64,000 nucleotides of DNA, from assembly GCF_900105135.1 (NCBI RefSeq), contig NZ_LT629741.1, positions 2,232,001-2,296,000 of the forward strand, read 5' to 3'. The notes under the pieces were generated by a model. It did no database searches. It saw only the letters and a program-made list of their open reading frames with translations, and had not been told where the DNA came from. The position numbers and the translations under genes are program-made. How positions within the stretch are numbered: position 1 is the stretch's first letter; every line of letters begins with the position of its first letter. The stretch is from Gramella sp. MAR_2010_147. GTDB lineage: Bacteria > Bacteroidota > Bacteroidia > Flavobacteriales > Flavobacteriaceae. This document shows positions 23,298-31,783 of this stretch, piece after piece.

Positions 23298-26249
23298 CTA
23301 CTTTTCAAGGGAACCGTAAAGTATCTGCTGGATTTTAGTTCTTGTATTTAACTTATAAAGACGGGTGTTTTCCCGGGTTGGAAGCACCCTGTTAGACAGA
23401 AAAATATACAATAGATCTTCCTTTGGGTCCATCCATACCATGATACCCGTGAATCCCGTATGACCAAAACTATCTGAGCTAACATCTTTTGCAGTATTAC
23501 TGTCTTCACCCCTGTAATCAAGGTATGGTTTATCAAAAGCGATAGCCCTGTGATTATCATTTTCAGGAAATTGAGTTTTTGTAAATTCCTGCACAGTAGC
23601 TTCCTCTATATATCTTACACCACCATATTCACCCATATTCAAATACATTTGCATCAATTTTGCCAGATCATTCGCATTAGCGAAAAGCCCCGCATTGGCT
23701 GAAATACCACCCATCATAATAGCTCCTTCATCATGTACATTTCCATGGATTTCTTCATGTCTAAAATTGAAATCGCTTTCGGTAGGTACAATTCTATTCA
23801 TAGGAAATTTTTCAGAAGGATTATAATTAACGGTTGTAGCTCCTAATTTTTCATAGAAGTTCTGGTTGATATAGGTTTCAAAATCTTCTTTGGTGATACG
23901 TTCTACCACTGTAGGCAATAAGTAGAAAACAAGTCCTGAATATTTATATTCTGCTTTGTCCTCCAAAGGAGACTTTTTAATCGCTTTAAATATTTTATGT
24001 TTATAATTTTTATGCAACCACAGCTCTTCACTAACTTTTACCGGATACCTGGCCGAGGAATCTTTTTTGAAAGTGTTCCATTTAAAACTTCCATTATCCC
24101 TTAATGTATTTTTCCAGTAGGGGATCCACGGCTTAAAACGTGCCTGGTGAGCAAAGATTTGCCTAAATGCGATTCCTTCTTTATTTGAATTTTTAAAATA
24201 CGGCAGATATTCCTCTATACCAGCTTCAAGATCAAACTTACCTTCATCATATAATTTCATTATTGCCGGCAGAGCGGTAGATATCTTACTAACCGAAGCC
24301 AGATCATAGATATCAGATCTTTTTACCTTTATAGTATCGCTGTATTTATGAAGGCCATAGGCTTTGTGAAAAACTACTTTTTGATCTTTGGCTACCAGTA
24401 CCACTCCTCCTGGAATAGCTTTTGCCGCCATCGCTTCATTCATAAGTGAATCTATTCCTGTTCTTAATTCTTCTGAATTCATCCCTGCATCTTCGGGTGT
24501 ACTGTATTTAAAACGATTGCCTGCTTTAAGATCCAGACCATCCCCTGCTTTAAATTTCTCACCTACAGTGACAGGAAGTTTCCCCCAAGCTCCCACTCCT
24601 CCAAATATTAATTGCGCTGAAAGTTCCTGAGTAAGTTCAGAATCCTGATAGGCTTCAATTAAAACATCAGATTTTTCAATATTTTCAAGTTTATCGATGA
24701 CATAAGGATTCTTAAAGAGACTAAAAATGCTATTCCTTTCTTGTGAAAGTTCTGAAATTAATGTTTTCACCTCCTCAGAAAGGTCTATTTCATTTCTGGG
24801 ACGTATACTAAAATCATGTAGCCCAACAATAACCAGGTTATAATCTTTTAAATCCTCTTTAAGATCATTTACTTCTGAAGCATTCGCTTTACGGTCCAGC
24901 TGAAAATTTTTGACTTTCATATACAGGTTCAGCGATTTCTGAAAATTGGTTGTTTTCTTAGCACCAATAGAAATTGACGCAATTTTCAATGTATCCAGTC
25001 TTTGTAACGGCACCAGAGATGTTTCGTTCTTCAGCAAGGTTAGGGAAGCTTCAACCAACCTTCGGTTTAACCATTCAGCACCACCACTATTGATCTCTTT
25101 CTCTATATTTTTTACTGAAAGTGGTTTGTAATTATTTAAACCTACCCATTGCTTTACGGCCAGTATTTTTCTACAGCGACTATCAATTTCAGCTTGTGAA
25201 ATGAGTCCGCTACGAATGGCGTTTCTAATTTCAGCAATCGCTTTCGGGATATCTTCTGAAAATTCAAGCAGGTCATTTCCGGCAAGTATCGCTTTTTTGT
25301 CTACTTCTCCAGGCTCATTACCTTCTGCTACTCCTTTCATATTCATAGCGTCGGTTACGATCAAACCTTCAAAACCAAGACGTTCTTTTAGAATTCCGGT
25401 AATGATTGGCTTCGATAATGTAGAAGGAGTTCCAGTTGAATCCAGTGCAGGAATATCTAAATGCGCCACCATAACCCCGCCTATTCCGGCATTTATCAAT
25501 TCTTTAAATGGATACATCTCTAAATCATCAAGTCTTTCAAAAGGATGATTGATCTGGGGTAAAGCATAGTGCGAATCGGTATCGGTATCTCCATGCCCGG
25601 GAAAATGTTTTGCCGTAGCCAGCAAATTCTGACTTTGCATTCCTTTCATATAGGCGATTCCCTTCTTAGAAACATTCAGTTTATCTTCTCCAAATGAACG
25701 GTAATTGATCACCGGGTTCTGCGGGTTATTATTCACATCTACCACCGGCCCAAAATTCACATGAAGGCCGGTACGCTTAATTTGCCGTGCTATTTCCACC
25801 CCCATATCATAGATTAATTCCTCTCCCTGAATTGCCCCAAGAGCCATTTGGTAAGGGTAACTTATTGTATTATCCAGTCTCATCCCAAGTCCCCATTCCC
25901 CATCTATTGCTCCTAATAAAGGGACCTCCGAGGCGAGTTGATAATCGTTCATTAGTTCCAGTTGAGCTTTAGGATTTCCCTGCATAAAAATGAGTCCGCC
26001 AATCTTATACTCCTTTATATGTCTTAAGATTTCCTGCTTATGATCTGCATCTTTATTGGAAAATGCCGGTATCATCAATAATTGCGCAATTCTTTCATCT
26101 ACAGAAAGTTCTGTCATTACAGAATCTACCCACTTACTATTGGTATACTGAAGAAATTCGGGTTTTTCAGGACCGGAATTCTGTGCCGTAAGGTTCAATC
26201 CGAAAAATATTCCGGTGATGACCAAAAGAAATGTCTTATTTAATCGCAT
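23298..26249 (-). CDS. GH3 beta-N-acetylglucosaminidase (NagZ-like) fused to a beta-lactamase-fold serine hydrolase
   Basis: A 983-aa secreted protein (signal peptide 1 to about 22). Residues about 35-375 form the NagZ-type GH3 barrel with KHFPGHGDTDTDSH, whose final His is the NagZ acid/base, and nucleophile Asp in IVTDAMNMKG. Residues about 390-570 are a GH3 C-terminal-like sandwich. Residues about 590-980 form a serine hydrolase with the SxxK motif in LASVSKIST, a Tyr motif YSG, and HTG in place of KTG. The pairing mirrors B. subtilis NagZ with AmiE, as I recall also a beta-lactamase-superfamily protein, so the fusion would cut GlcNAc from muropeptides and then remove the peptide from MurNAc. 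Antibiotic hydrolysis is unlikely. It follows the acyltransferase gene by 10 bases. Confidence 0.9.
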   Translation of the reverse strand: MRLNKTFLLVITGIFFGLNLTAQNSGPEKPEFLQYTNSKWVDSVMTELSVDERIAQLLMIPAFSNKDADHKQEILRHIKEYKIGGLIFMQGNPKAQLELMNDYQLASEVPLLGAIDGEWGLGMRLDNTISYPYQMALGAIQGEELIYDMGVEIARQIKRTGLHVNFGPVVDVNNNPQNPVINYRSFGEDKLNVSKKGIAYMKGMQSQNLLATAKHFPGHGDTDTDSHYALPQINHPFERLDDLEMYPFKELINAGIGGVMVAHLDIPALDSTGTPSTLSKPIITGILKERLGFEGLIVTDAMNMKGVAEGNEPGEVDKKAILAGNDLLEFSEDIPKAIAEIRNAIRSGLISQAEIDSRCRKILAVKQWVGLNNYKPLSVKNIEKEINSGGAEWLNRRLVEASLTLLKNETSLVPLQRLDTLKIASISIGAKKTTNFQKSLNLYMKVKNFQLDRKANASEVNDLKEDLKDYNLVIVGLHDFSIRPRNEIDLSEEVKTLISELSQERNSIFSLFKNPYVIDKLENIEKSDVLIEAYQDSELTQELSAQLIFGGVGAWGKLPVTVGEKFKAGDGLDLKAGNRFKYSTPEDAGMNSEELRTGIDSLMNEAMAAKAIPGGVVLVAKDQKVVFHKAYGLHKYSDTIKVKRSDIYDLASVSKISTALPAIMKLYDEGKFDLEAGIEEYLPYFKNSNKEGIAFRQIFAHQARFKPWIPYWKNTLRDNGSFKWNTFKKDSSARYPVKVSEELWLHKNYKHKIFKAIKKSPLEDKAEYKYSGLVFYLLPTVVERITKEDFETYINQNFYEKLGATTVNYNPSEKFPMNRIVPTESDFNFRHEEIHGNVHDEGAIMMGGISANAGLFANANDLAKLMQMYLNMGEYGGVRYIEEATVQEFTKTQFPENDNHRAIAFDKPYLDYRGEDSNTAKDVSSDSFGHTGFTGIMVWMDPKEDLLYIFLSNRVLPTRENTRLYKLNTRTKIQQILYGSLEK

Positions 26250-26259
26250 AGGTATAATT

Positions 26260-27399
26260 TCAAACTTTTATATAAATATTTTTTCTCTTCAGCAGATATC
26301 CTATTAACCACATTAATAGTATATAGGTAACGGCAAAAGCAAGAGATGCATTGTAATCGCTTATCCAGCTCAGGTAAAAATTAGTATAAAGCCAGCTTTT
26401 AAGGGGTTGACCGTCTATGTATATTATCGCCATTAGCATTACCACCACTCCTGACATTATAAAAACGAATAACGGGTTTTTCCCGAAAGATTCGAAAAAA
26501 GCAGTCCATCTTTTAAAACCTAATATTTCTATGATCAAAATTAACACTGCAAGAATGAGAAGGTCCCAACCTGTGCTATATAATACAAAGGAACTTGTCC
26601 AGATTCCTTTATTAATAGGAAAATAGAGAGACCATACCAGACCAATTCCCAGGAATACCAATCCTGCTGTTATTAGTTTGACGACCGTATTTTTATTGTT
26701 ACCGAAAACCTGAATAAATTTTCCGGCTGCATAACCTGCAATTACATTTACAATGGCCGGGATCGTGCTTAAAAAACCCTCCGGATCAAAGGGAATACCA
26801 AAACCTTTCCATAGGTTTTCTTTTGGAAAAATTAGTAGATCGAACTTTAATGCAGCGTTATTCTCAATACTATAAGGATCTGGGTGAGAACCAAAATACC
26901 ATAAAATAAACCAATAGGCCAGTAACAGGAAAGCACTGAATATCAAAGCGAATCTTAGCCTGAAGTAGTGCAAAATAAGAGAACCGAAGAAATAGCAAAG
27001 CGCAATTCGCTGCAATACTCCCATAATTCTAATTTTGCTAAGATCTTTAAGAACCAGCTCACCGGCTTCTCGGTATACAAATGGAAAAGCGCTCAGGAAT
27101 AACCCAATTAAAAATATAAGTATGCTGCGTTTGAAGATTTTTCTTAAAAAAACTGCTTCTGATTGTTGTTCATATTTACCCAAGCTGAAACTTGCCGCGT
27201 TCCCTATTACAAATAGAAATGTAGGGAAAACGAGATCTGTTAACGTGAATCCATGCCAGTAAGCATGTTTAAATGGTGCGTATATGGTAGACCAGCTGCC
27301 TGGGGTATTCACCAGGATCATGAGAGCAATAGTCATTCCCCTAAGAACATCCAGGGCAAAATATCGTTGTCTGGAGGTAGATTTCACTGTCTTTTCCAT
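26260..27399 (-). CDS. NagX-like membrane acyltransferase (DUF5009/HGSNAT-like)
   Basis: A 379-aa polytopic membrane protein with about ten hydrophobic segments. It opens RYFALDVLRGMTIALMILVN and TLTDLVFPTFLFVIGNAASF, the signature of the NagX/heparan-glucosaminide acetyltransferase family. Members move acetyl groups across the membrane to amino sugars or accompany GlcNAc uptake; the exact reaction here is inferred. First gene of a two-gene unit with the GH3-serine hydrolase, divergent from the ROK regulator. Confidence 0.85.
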   Translation of the reverse strand: MEKTVKSTSRQRYFALDVLRGMTIALMILVNTPGSWSTIYAPFKHAYWHGFTLTDLVFPTFLFVIGNAASFSLGKYEQQSEAVFLRKIFKRSILIFLIGLFLSAFPFVYREAGELVLKDLSKIRIMGVLQRIALCYFFGSLILHYFRLRFALIFSAFLLLAYWFILWYFGSHPDPYSIENNAALKFDLLIFPKENLWKGFGIPFDPEGFLSTIPAIVNVIAGYAAGKFIQVFGNNKNTVVKLITAGLVFLGIGLVWSLYFPINKGIWTSSFVLYSTGWDLLILAVLILIIEILGFKRWTAFFESFGKNPLFVFIMSGVVVMLMAIIYIDGQPLKSWLYTNFYLSWISDYNASLAFAVTYILLMWLIGYLLKRKNIYIKV

Positions 27400-27487
27400 A
27401 CGTATAAGAAACTTGAAAGCCGCTACTTTATTTATATATCTATATCAATAATATATAAAAGTATAAATTTTTATTAATTAAATAATC

Positions 27488-27508
27488 TTTCATAAAATTT
27501 TTATTTAA
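27488..27508. promoter_or_regulatory. candidate ROK operator upstream of the regulator
   Basis: TTTCATAAAA-T-TTTTATTTAA: two near-copies of TTTTATAAAA on an 11-base period. A perfect version sits before the sugar-kinase operon at 51510-51530. It lies in the divergent gap between the NagX-like gene and the ROK regulator gene. Confidence 0.35.
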
Positions 27509-27543
27509 TTGTTTTAAAAAATGATTTTTTTTTATAATTTTAA

Positions 27544-27589
27544 ATTCAGCTTAAGGAGATTTAAATAATTAAAGTATTTTGAGCTGAAT
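27544..27589. promoter_or_regulatory. inverted repeat in the ROK regulator leader
   Basis: Perfect 8-base arms ATTCAGCT (27544-27551) and AGCTGAAT (27582-27589), 30 bases apart, ending 20 bases before the regulator ATG. It could be an operator or an mRNA stem. Confidence 0.35.
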
Positions 27590-27609
27590 AATAAATTTCA
27601 AATCTCTAT

Positions 27610-28881
27610 ATGACTAAAAGTTTACAGGATTTCCTTATCACTAAAGAGCTGGTAGCTGACATTAGTAATATCGAAAGGAAAAAGTTTCTTCAGAAGATCA
27701 AAATCATCAAGCACCTGTTTTTAAACGGCAGTACATCTAATGCTGAAATATGCGAAAAATTTAGCATCAGCCTTCCCACTTCCATGGCGCTCGTAAATCA
27801 GTTAATGGATCGCGGTATTGTAGTAAAATCAGGTCAGGGAAAATCTGAAGGTGGCAGAAAGCCCGATTTATACGGATTGAAGGAATTATCCTTTTTCGTA
27901 TTAAGCATACACATTAAGCGATTCAAGATCAAAATCGCGGTTACAGACAATAATCATTCAATAATTACCGAAGAAACCATTGCGACTGAAATTTCTCCAA
28001 ATTCCAACATTGTGGATCTGCTGCACGAAACCGCTGAGAATGTGATAGAACGATCAGGAATAGATACAGAGAAACTTCTGGGAATCGGGATAGGCATGCC
28101 AGGACTGGTATCTTCTACGGAAGGAAAGAACTTTACTTATTATCTCACCGAGCAGGAACCGGAATCTCTGAAAGAGAAATTCGAGAAAAAATTTAAAAGA
28201 CCGGTAGTAATATTAAATGACACTAAAAGTGCCTGTCTTGCCGAATACAGATTCGGGATAGCAAAAGAAAAAGAAAATGTACTGGTAATTTCTATGGACT
28301 GGGGTATAGGCCTGGGAATTATAATGGGCGGGAAGATGCATACCGGCCATTCTGGATTTGCCGGAGAATTTGGCCATATACCAATGACCGAAGATGGCTT
28401 ATTGTGTCACTGTGGAAAAAGAGGTTGTCTGGAAACTGAAGCTTCAGGCCTTGCGCTTGTTCGCAAAGCAAAGGAAGGTCTTAAAAAAGGAGAGACTTCT
28501 ATTCTTAACAATCTTAATGCTGAAGATTTTGAAAAAATGGATCCTAGTGTGATTATTTCTGCAGCCAACAAAGGAGACCAGTTCGCCATTAACATTTTAT
28601 CTGAAATAGGAATAAACCTGGGTAAAGGAATTGCCGTACTCATCCAGATCTTCAATCCTGAATTAATTATTCTTGAAGGAGAGATCGCACAGGCAAAACA
28701 ATTTATTACCACTCCTATTCAGCAATCCACCAACACTTACTGTATGATGCAGCTTAAGGAAAAAACAAGTATAGAACTGTCAACCCTAGGTTCTAACTCC
28801 AGTTTGTTTGGTGGTACGATCGCTGTAATGGATAATATATTCAAAGAACAGGTAGACATACTTAAATCGAATCTGAATTAG
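27610..28881 (+). CDS. ROK-family transcriptional regulator (NagC/Mlc-like)
   Basis: A 423-aa sugar-responsive repressor-type protein. Residues about 25-95 form a winged HTH (NGSTSNAEICEKFSISLPTSMALVNQLMDRGIV). The ROK domain follows, with phosphate-1-like SIHIKRF, GIGMPGLV, LNDTKSACLAE, and the zinc motif GHIPMTEDGLLCHCGKRGCLE (His plus three Cys). It probably senses GlcNAc or MurNAc(-6-P) and controls the surrounding peptidoglycan genes. It heads the plus-strand run regulator-nagB-amidase-namZ-phosphoesterase with gaps of 9 to 27 bases. Confidence 0.9.
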   Translation: MTKSLQDFLITKELVADISNIERKKFLQKIKIIKHLFLNGSTSNAEICEKFSISLPTSMALVNQLMDRGIVVKSGQGKSEGGRKPDLYGLKELSFFVLSIHIKRFKIKIAVTDNNHSIITEETIATEISPNSNIVDLLHETAENVIERSGIDTEKLLGIGIGMPGLVSSTEGKNFTYYLTEQEPESLKEKFEKKFKRPVVILNDTKSACLAEYRFGIAKEKENVLVISMDWGIGLGIIMGGKMHTGHSGFAGEFGHIPMTEDGLLCHCGKRGCLETEASGLALVRKAKEGLKKGETSILNNLNAEDFEKMDPSVIISAANKGDQFAINILSEIGINLGKGIAVLIQIFNPELIILEGEIAQAKQFITTPIQQSTNTYCMMQLKEKTSIELSTLGSNSSLFGGTIAVMDNIFKEQVDILKSNLN

Positions 28882-28908
28882 ACCAAAAGATTAACATAGT
28901 ACAGAATT

Positions 28909-30828
28909 ATGCCAAGACTAAACCTATTAGAAGAAACCCGATTTGAAAAATTAGCGGTAAGTGTATTTCCAGATGAACACATTGCATCTAAAAAGGTGGC
29001 ACGCAGAATTGCTGATATCATTATTGCAAAACAAAAAAACGGCGAAAATGCGGTTCTTGGCCTGGCAACCGGGGCAACTCCCGTTGAGGTATATACAGAA
29101 CTGGCGAGAATGCACAAAGAAGAAGGCTTAAGTTTTCAAAATGTGATCACCTTTAATCTGGATGAATATTACCCCATGCAGCCGGAAGCGAAACAAAGCT
29201 ATGTCCGCTTTATGGATGAGCAGCTCTTTAACCATATTGATATAAAAAGAGAGCATATTCATGTTCCGGATGGGACATTGAAAAAGGAAAATATTGCCGA
29301 TTACTGTCTTAACTATGAAAAAAAGATCACAGAAGTTGGAGGGCTGGATCTTCAAGTACTAGGAATTGGTAGAACAGGACATATAGGTTTTAACGAACCA
29401 GGTTCCGCGCCAAATTCAGGAACAAGGCTGGTTACTCTTGATGATCTTACCCGAAGGGATGCTTCCAGGGATTTTGGTGGTAAAGAAAATGTTCCTACCA
29501 AGGCAATTACCATGGGAATAGGGACCATTTTTAAGGCAAAGGAAATTATCCTGATGGCCTGGAGTAAGAAAAAAGCTCCTATTATTAGAAAGGCGGTAGA
29601 AGGAGATATCTCCTCCAGCGTTCCCGCTACATTTTTACAATTATCTGATAATGTAGAATTTATACTGGATAAAGATGCAGCATCAGAGCTTACAAGGTTT
29701 GATACACCATGGCTCGTTAAAGATTGTAACTGGACACCTCAGCTTGTAAAAAAAGCAGTTATCTGGTTATCCAGAACGGTAAATAAACCCATTTTAAAAT
29801 TAACTGAAGAAGATTATAATTCTAACGGAATGGCACAACTGGCCACTGAACAGGGGCCTGCTTACGACATTAACATTAATGTATTTAATCAACTTCAGCA
29901 TAGTATTACCGGCTGGCCGGGAGGAAAGCCGAATGCCGATGATTCCCAAAGACCGGAAAGAAAAGAGCCATCTCATAAAAATTCGCTTATTTTTAGTCCG
30001 CACCCTGATGATGATGTGATTTCCATGGGGGGTACATTTATTCGACTGGTAGATCAGGGACACGATGTACATGTAGCCTACCAAACTTCAGGAAATACAG
30101 CGGTTTGGGATACCGACGTGTTACGGTATATGGAATTTGCCATAGATTTCAAAAAAAGCATTGGCGAAGACGTATCTCAGTTCACTTCTATTTATGAGAA
30201 GATGAGAAGCTTTCTCAAAACAAAACAACCTAATGACATAGATCTCGAAGAGATCCAGGAAGTTAAAGGCTTTATTAGAAAAACAGAAGCGATCGCGGGA
30301 GCACGCTATGCCGGCCTTAAGGATGACCAGATCCATTTTATGGAATTGCCATTCTATGAAACCGGTAAAAGAAAGAAAAACCCGGTTACCGAGGTAGATA
30401 TAAAACTTACAATGGAGCTGCTCAAAAAGATCAAACCTCATCAGGTATTTGCTGCAGGTGATTTTGCCGATCCTCACGGTACCCATATTGTTTGTTTCAG
30501 AATTATTATTGAAGCACTAAAACGACTCAAAGAAACGGAAGACTGGATAAAAGACTGTTGGTTGTGGTTATATAGAGGTGCATGGCAGGAGTTTCAGGTA
30601 CATGAGATTGAAATGGCCGTTCCATTATCACCACAGGAAGTAATAAGAAAGCGACATGCCATTTTCCAGCATCAATCTCAAAAAGACAGGCCGGTTTTTC
30701 CCGGCGATGATGAAAGGGAATTCTGGATTAGAGCCGAAGAAAGAAATCGTGAAACCGCAGTTAATTACCACAAATTAGGACTGGCAAATTACGAGGCCAT
30801 GGAAGCCTTTGTTCGCTGGGAGTTTTAA
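28909..30828 (+). CDS. nagB: glucosamine-6-phosphate deaminase with C-terminal PIG-L (LmbE) domain
   Basis: Residues about 1-270 are NagB, turning glucosamine-6-P into fructose-6-P plus ammonia: LGLATGATPVEVY, NLDEYYPM (catalytic Asp), GIGRTGHIGFNEPGS (His/Glu) are intact. Residues about 360-639 are a PIG-L/LmbE metal-dependent deacetylase-like domain with HPDDD (usually HPDDE) and the third ligand in DPHGTH. The 639-aa fusion is a known Bacteroidota form. The PIG-L half might remove an acetyl group from an amino sugar, which would fit the absence of a separate nagA in the window, but that is inference. Confidence 0.95.
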   Translation: MPRLNLLEETRFEKLAVSVFPDEHIASKKVARRIADIIIAKQKNGENAVLGLATGATPVEVYTELARMHKEEGLSFQNVITFNLDEYYPMQPEAKQSYVRFMDEQLFNHIDIKREHIHVPDGTLKKENIADYCLNYEKKITEVGGLDLQVLGIGRTGHIGFNEPGSAPNSGTRLVTLDDLTRRDASRDFGGKENVPTKAITMGIGTIFKAKEIILMAWSKKKAPIIRKAVEGDISSSVPATFLQLSDNVEFILDKDAASELTRFDTPWLVKDCNWTPQLVKKAVIWLSRTVNKPILKLTEEDYNSNGMAQLATEQGPAYDININVFNQLQHSITGWPGGKPNADDSQRPERKEPSHKNSLIFSPHPDDDVISMGGTFIRLVDQGHDVHVAYQTSGNTAVWDTDVLRYMEFAIDFKKSIGEDVSQFTSIYEKMRSFLKTKQPNDIDLEEIQEVKGFIRKTEAIAGARYAGLKDDQIHFMELPFYETGKRKKNPVTEVDIKLTMELLKKIKPHQVFAAGDFADPHGTHIVCFRIIIEALKRLKETEDWIKDCWLWLYRGAWQEFQVHEIEMAVPLSPQEVIRKRHAIFQHQSQKDRPVFPGDDEREFWIRAEERNRETAVNYHKLGLANYEAMEAFVRWEF

Positions 30829-30838
30829 AATTATAACT

Positions 30839-31774
30839 ATGAAGCGGTCCGGTTTATTAGGTTATGTTATTACTGCAGCATTTATTTGTTCCTGTGCTTC
30901 AAATCCTTATTCAAAATCAAACAAGTTTTATAAGAAACGTGCGAAGGAGTATGGAAAAGAATTATCTGAATTCACCCCTGAAAAAGATCGGGAATCAGAT
31001 ACACTTCAGTACGGAGAATATGCTGTTGGAACTACAAATTTCAACCTGAGAAAACCAAATTATGTGGTTATTCATCATACTGCACAGGATTCAGTTGAAC
31101 AAACATTGAAAACATTCACCCTGCAAAGAACGCAGGTAAGCGCACACTATGTGATTTCCAGGAATGGGGATATTTATCATATGCTCAATGATTATTTCCG
31201 CGGCTGGCATGGAGGTGTGGGAATGTGGGGTAATAATACCGATCTTAACTCTTCTTCCATAGGTATTGAATTAGACAATAATGGTTATGAAGATTTTAGC
31301 CAAGAGCAAATTAATAGTTTGTTGGATGTATTAAAGAAGCTGAAAGATAAATTCAATATTCCCGCAAAAAATTTCATTGGACATTCAGATATTGCTCCGG
31401 GCAGAAAAGTCGATCCCAACGCTAATTTTCCATGGAAAATACTTGCAAAAGAAGGATACGGGCTTTGGTATGACGAAGAAAAACTTGAGAACCTTAAATT
31501 GTCATCAGACTTTTTTGGGCCTTTCCCTACCGGTTTTGAATTACAACCCGATTGCCAAAGCCTTCCCTTCTTAAACAAGTATATTTTTCCTGATGTAATC
31601 CCTGCCGACTTTAATTATGAAGTCGCTCTTAAAGTTATTGGATACGACATCTCCAACCTTGCTTCAGCAATTAAAGCTTTCAAACTTCACTTTATTCAGG
31701 AGGATTATGAAAATCCGGTATTAAGAAAAGAAGACCTGAAGGTACTTTATAACCTATACCAGAAATATCTCTAA
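30839..31774 (+). CDS. N-acetylmuramoyl-L-alanine amidase lipoprotein (AmiD-like, Amidase_2)
   Basis: Removes the stem peptide from MurNAc, at the outer membrane. The 311-aa protein begins at the ATG overlapping no other gene; the earlier in-frame Met at 30809 would bury the lipobox, so 30839 is preferred. Lipobox ICSC gives a lipid-modified Cys. The Amidase_2 domain (about 60-205) has zinc ligands in VVIHHTAQD, GHSDIAPG and the KVDP region, and GIELDNNG. A helical C-terminal domain (about 230-311) resembles the peptidoglycan-binding part of AmiD. It follows nagB by 10 bases. Confidence 0.9.
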   Translation: MKRSGLLGYVITAAFICSCASNPYSKSNKFYKKRAKEYGKELSEFTPEKDRESDTLQYGEYAVGTTNFNLRKPNYVVIHHTAQDSVEQTLKTFTLQRTQVSAHYVISRNGDIYHMLNDYFRGWHGGVGMWGNNTDLNSSSIGIELDNNGYEDFSQEQINSLLDVLKKLKDKFNIPAKNFIGHSDIAPGRKVDPNANFPWKILAKEGYGLWYDEEKLENLKLSSDFFGPFPTGFELQPDCQSLPFLNKYIFPDVIPADFNYEVALKVIGYDISNLASAIKAFKLHFIQEDYENPVLRKEDLKVLYNLYQKYL

Positions 31775-31783
31775 AAAATATAT

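Noticed and set aside
23298..26249. Beta-lactamase resistance gene
   Set aside because: The serine-hydrolase domain is fused to a NagZ-like GH3, and the KTG and YAN motifs are changed; a cell-wall role fits better.
30809..30838. Upstream Met of the amidase overlapping nagB
   Set aside because: It would put ten extra residues before a clear lipoprotein signal; the ATG at 30839 is better.
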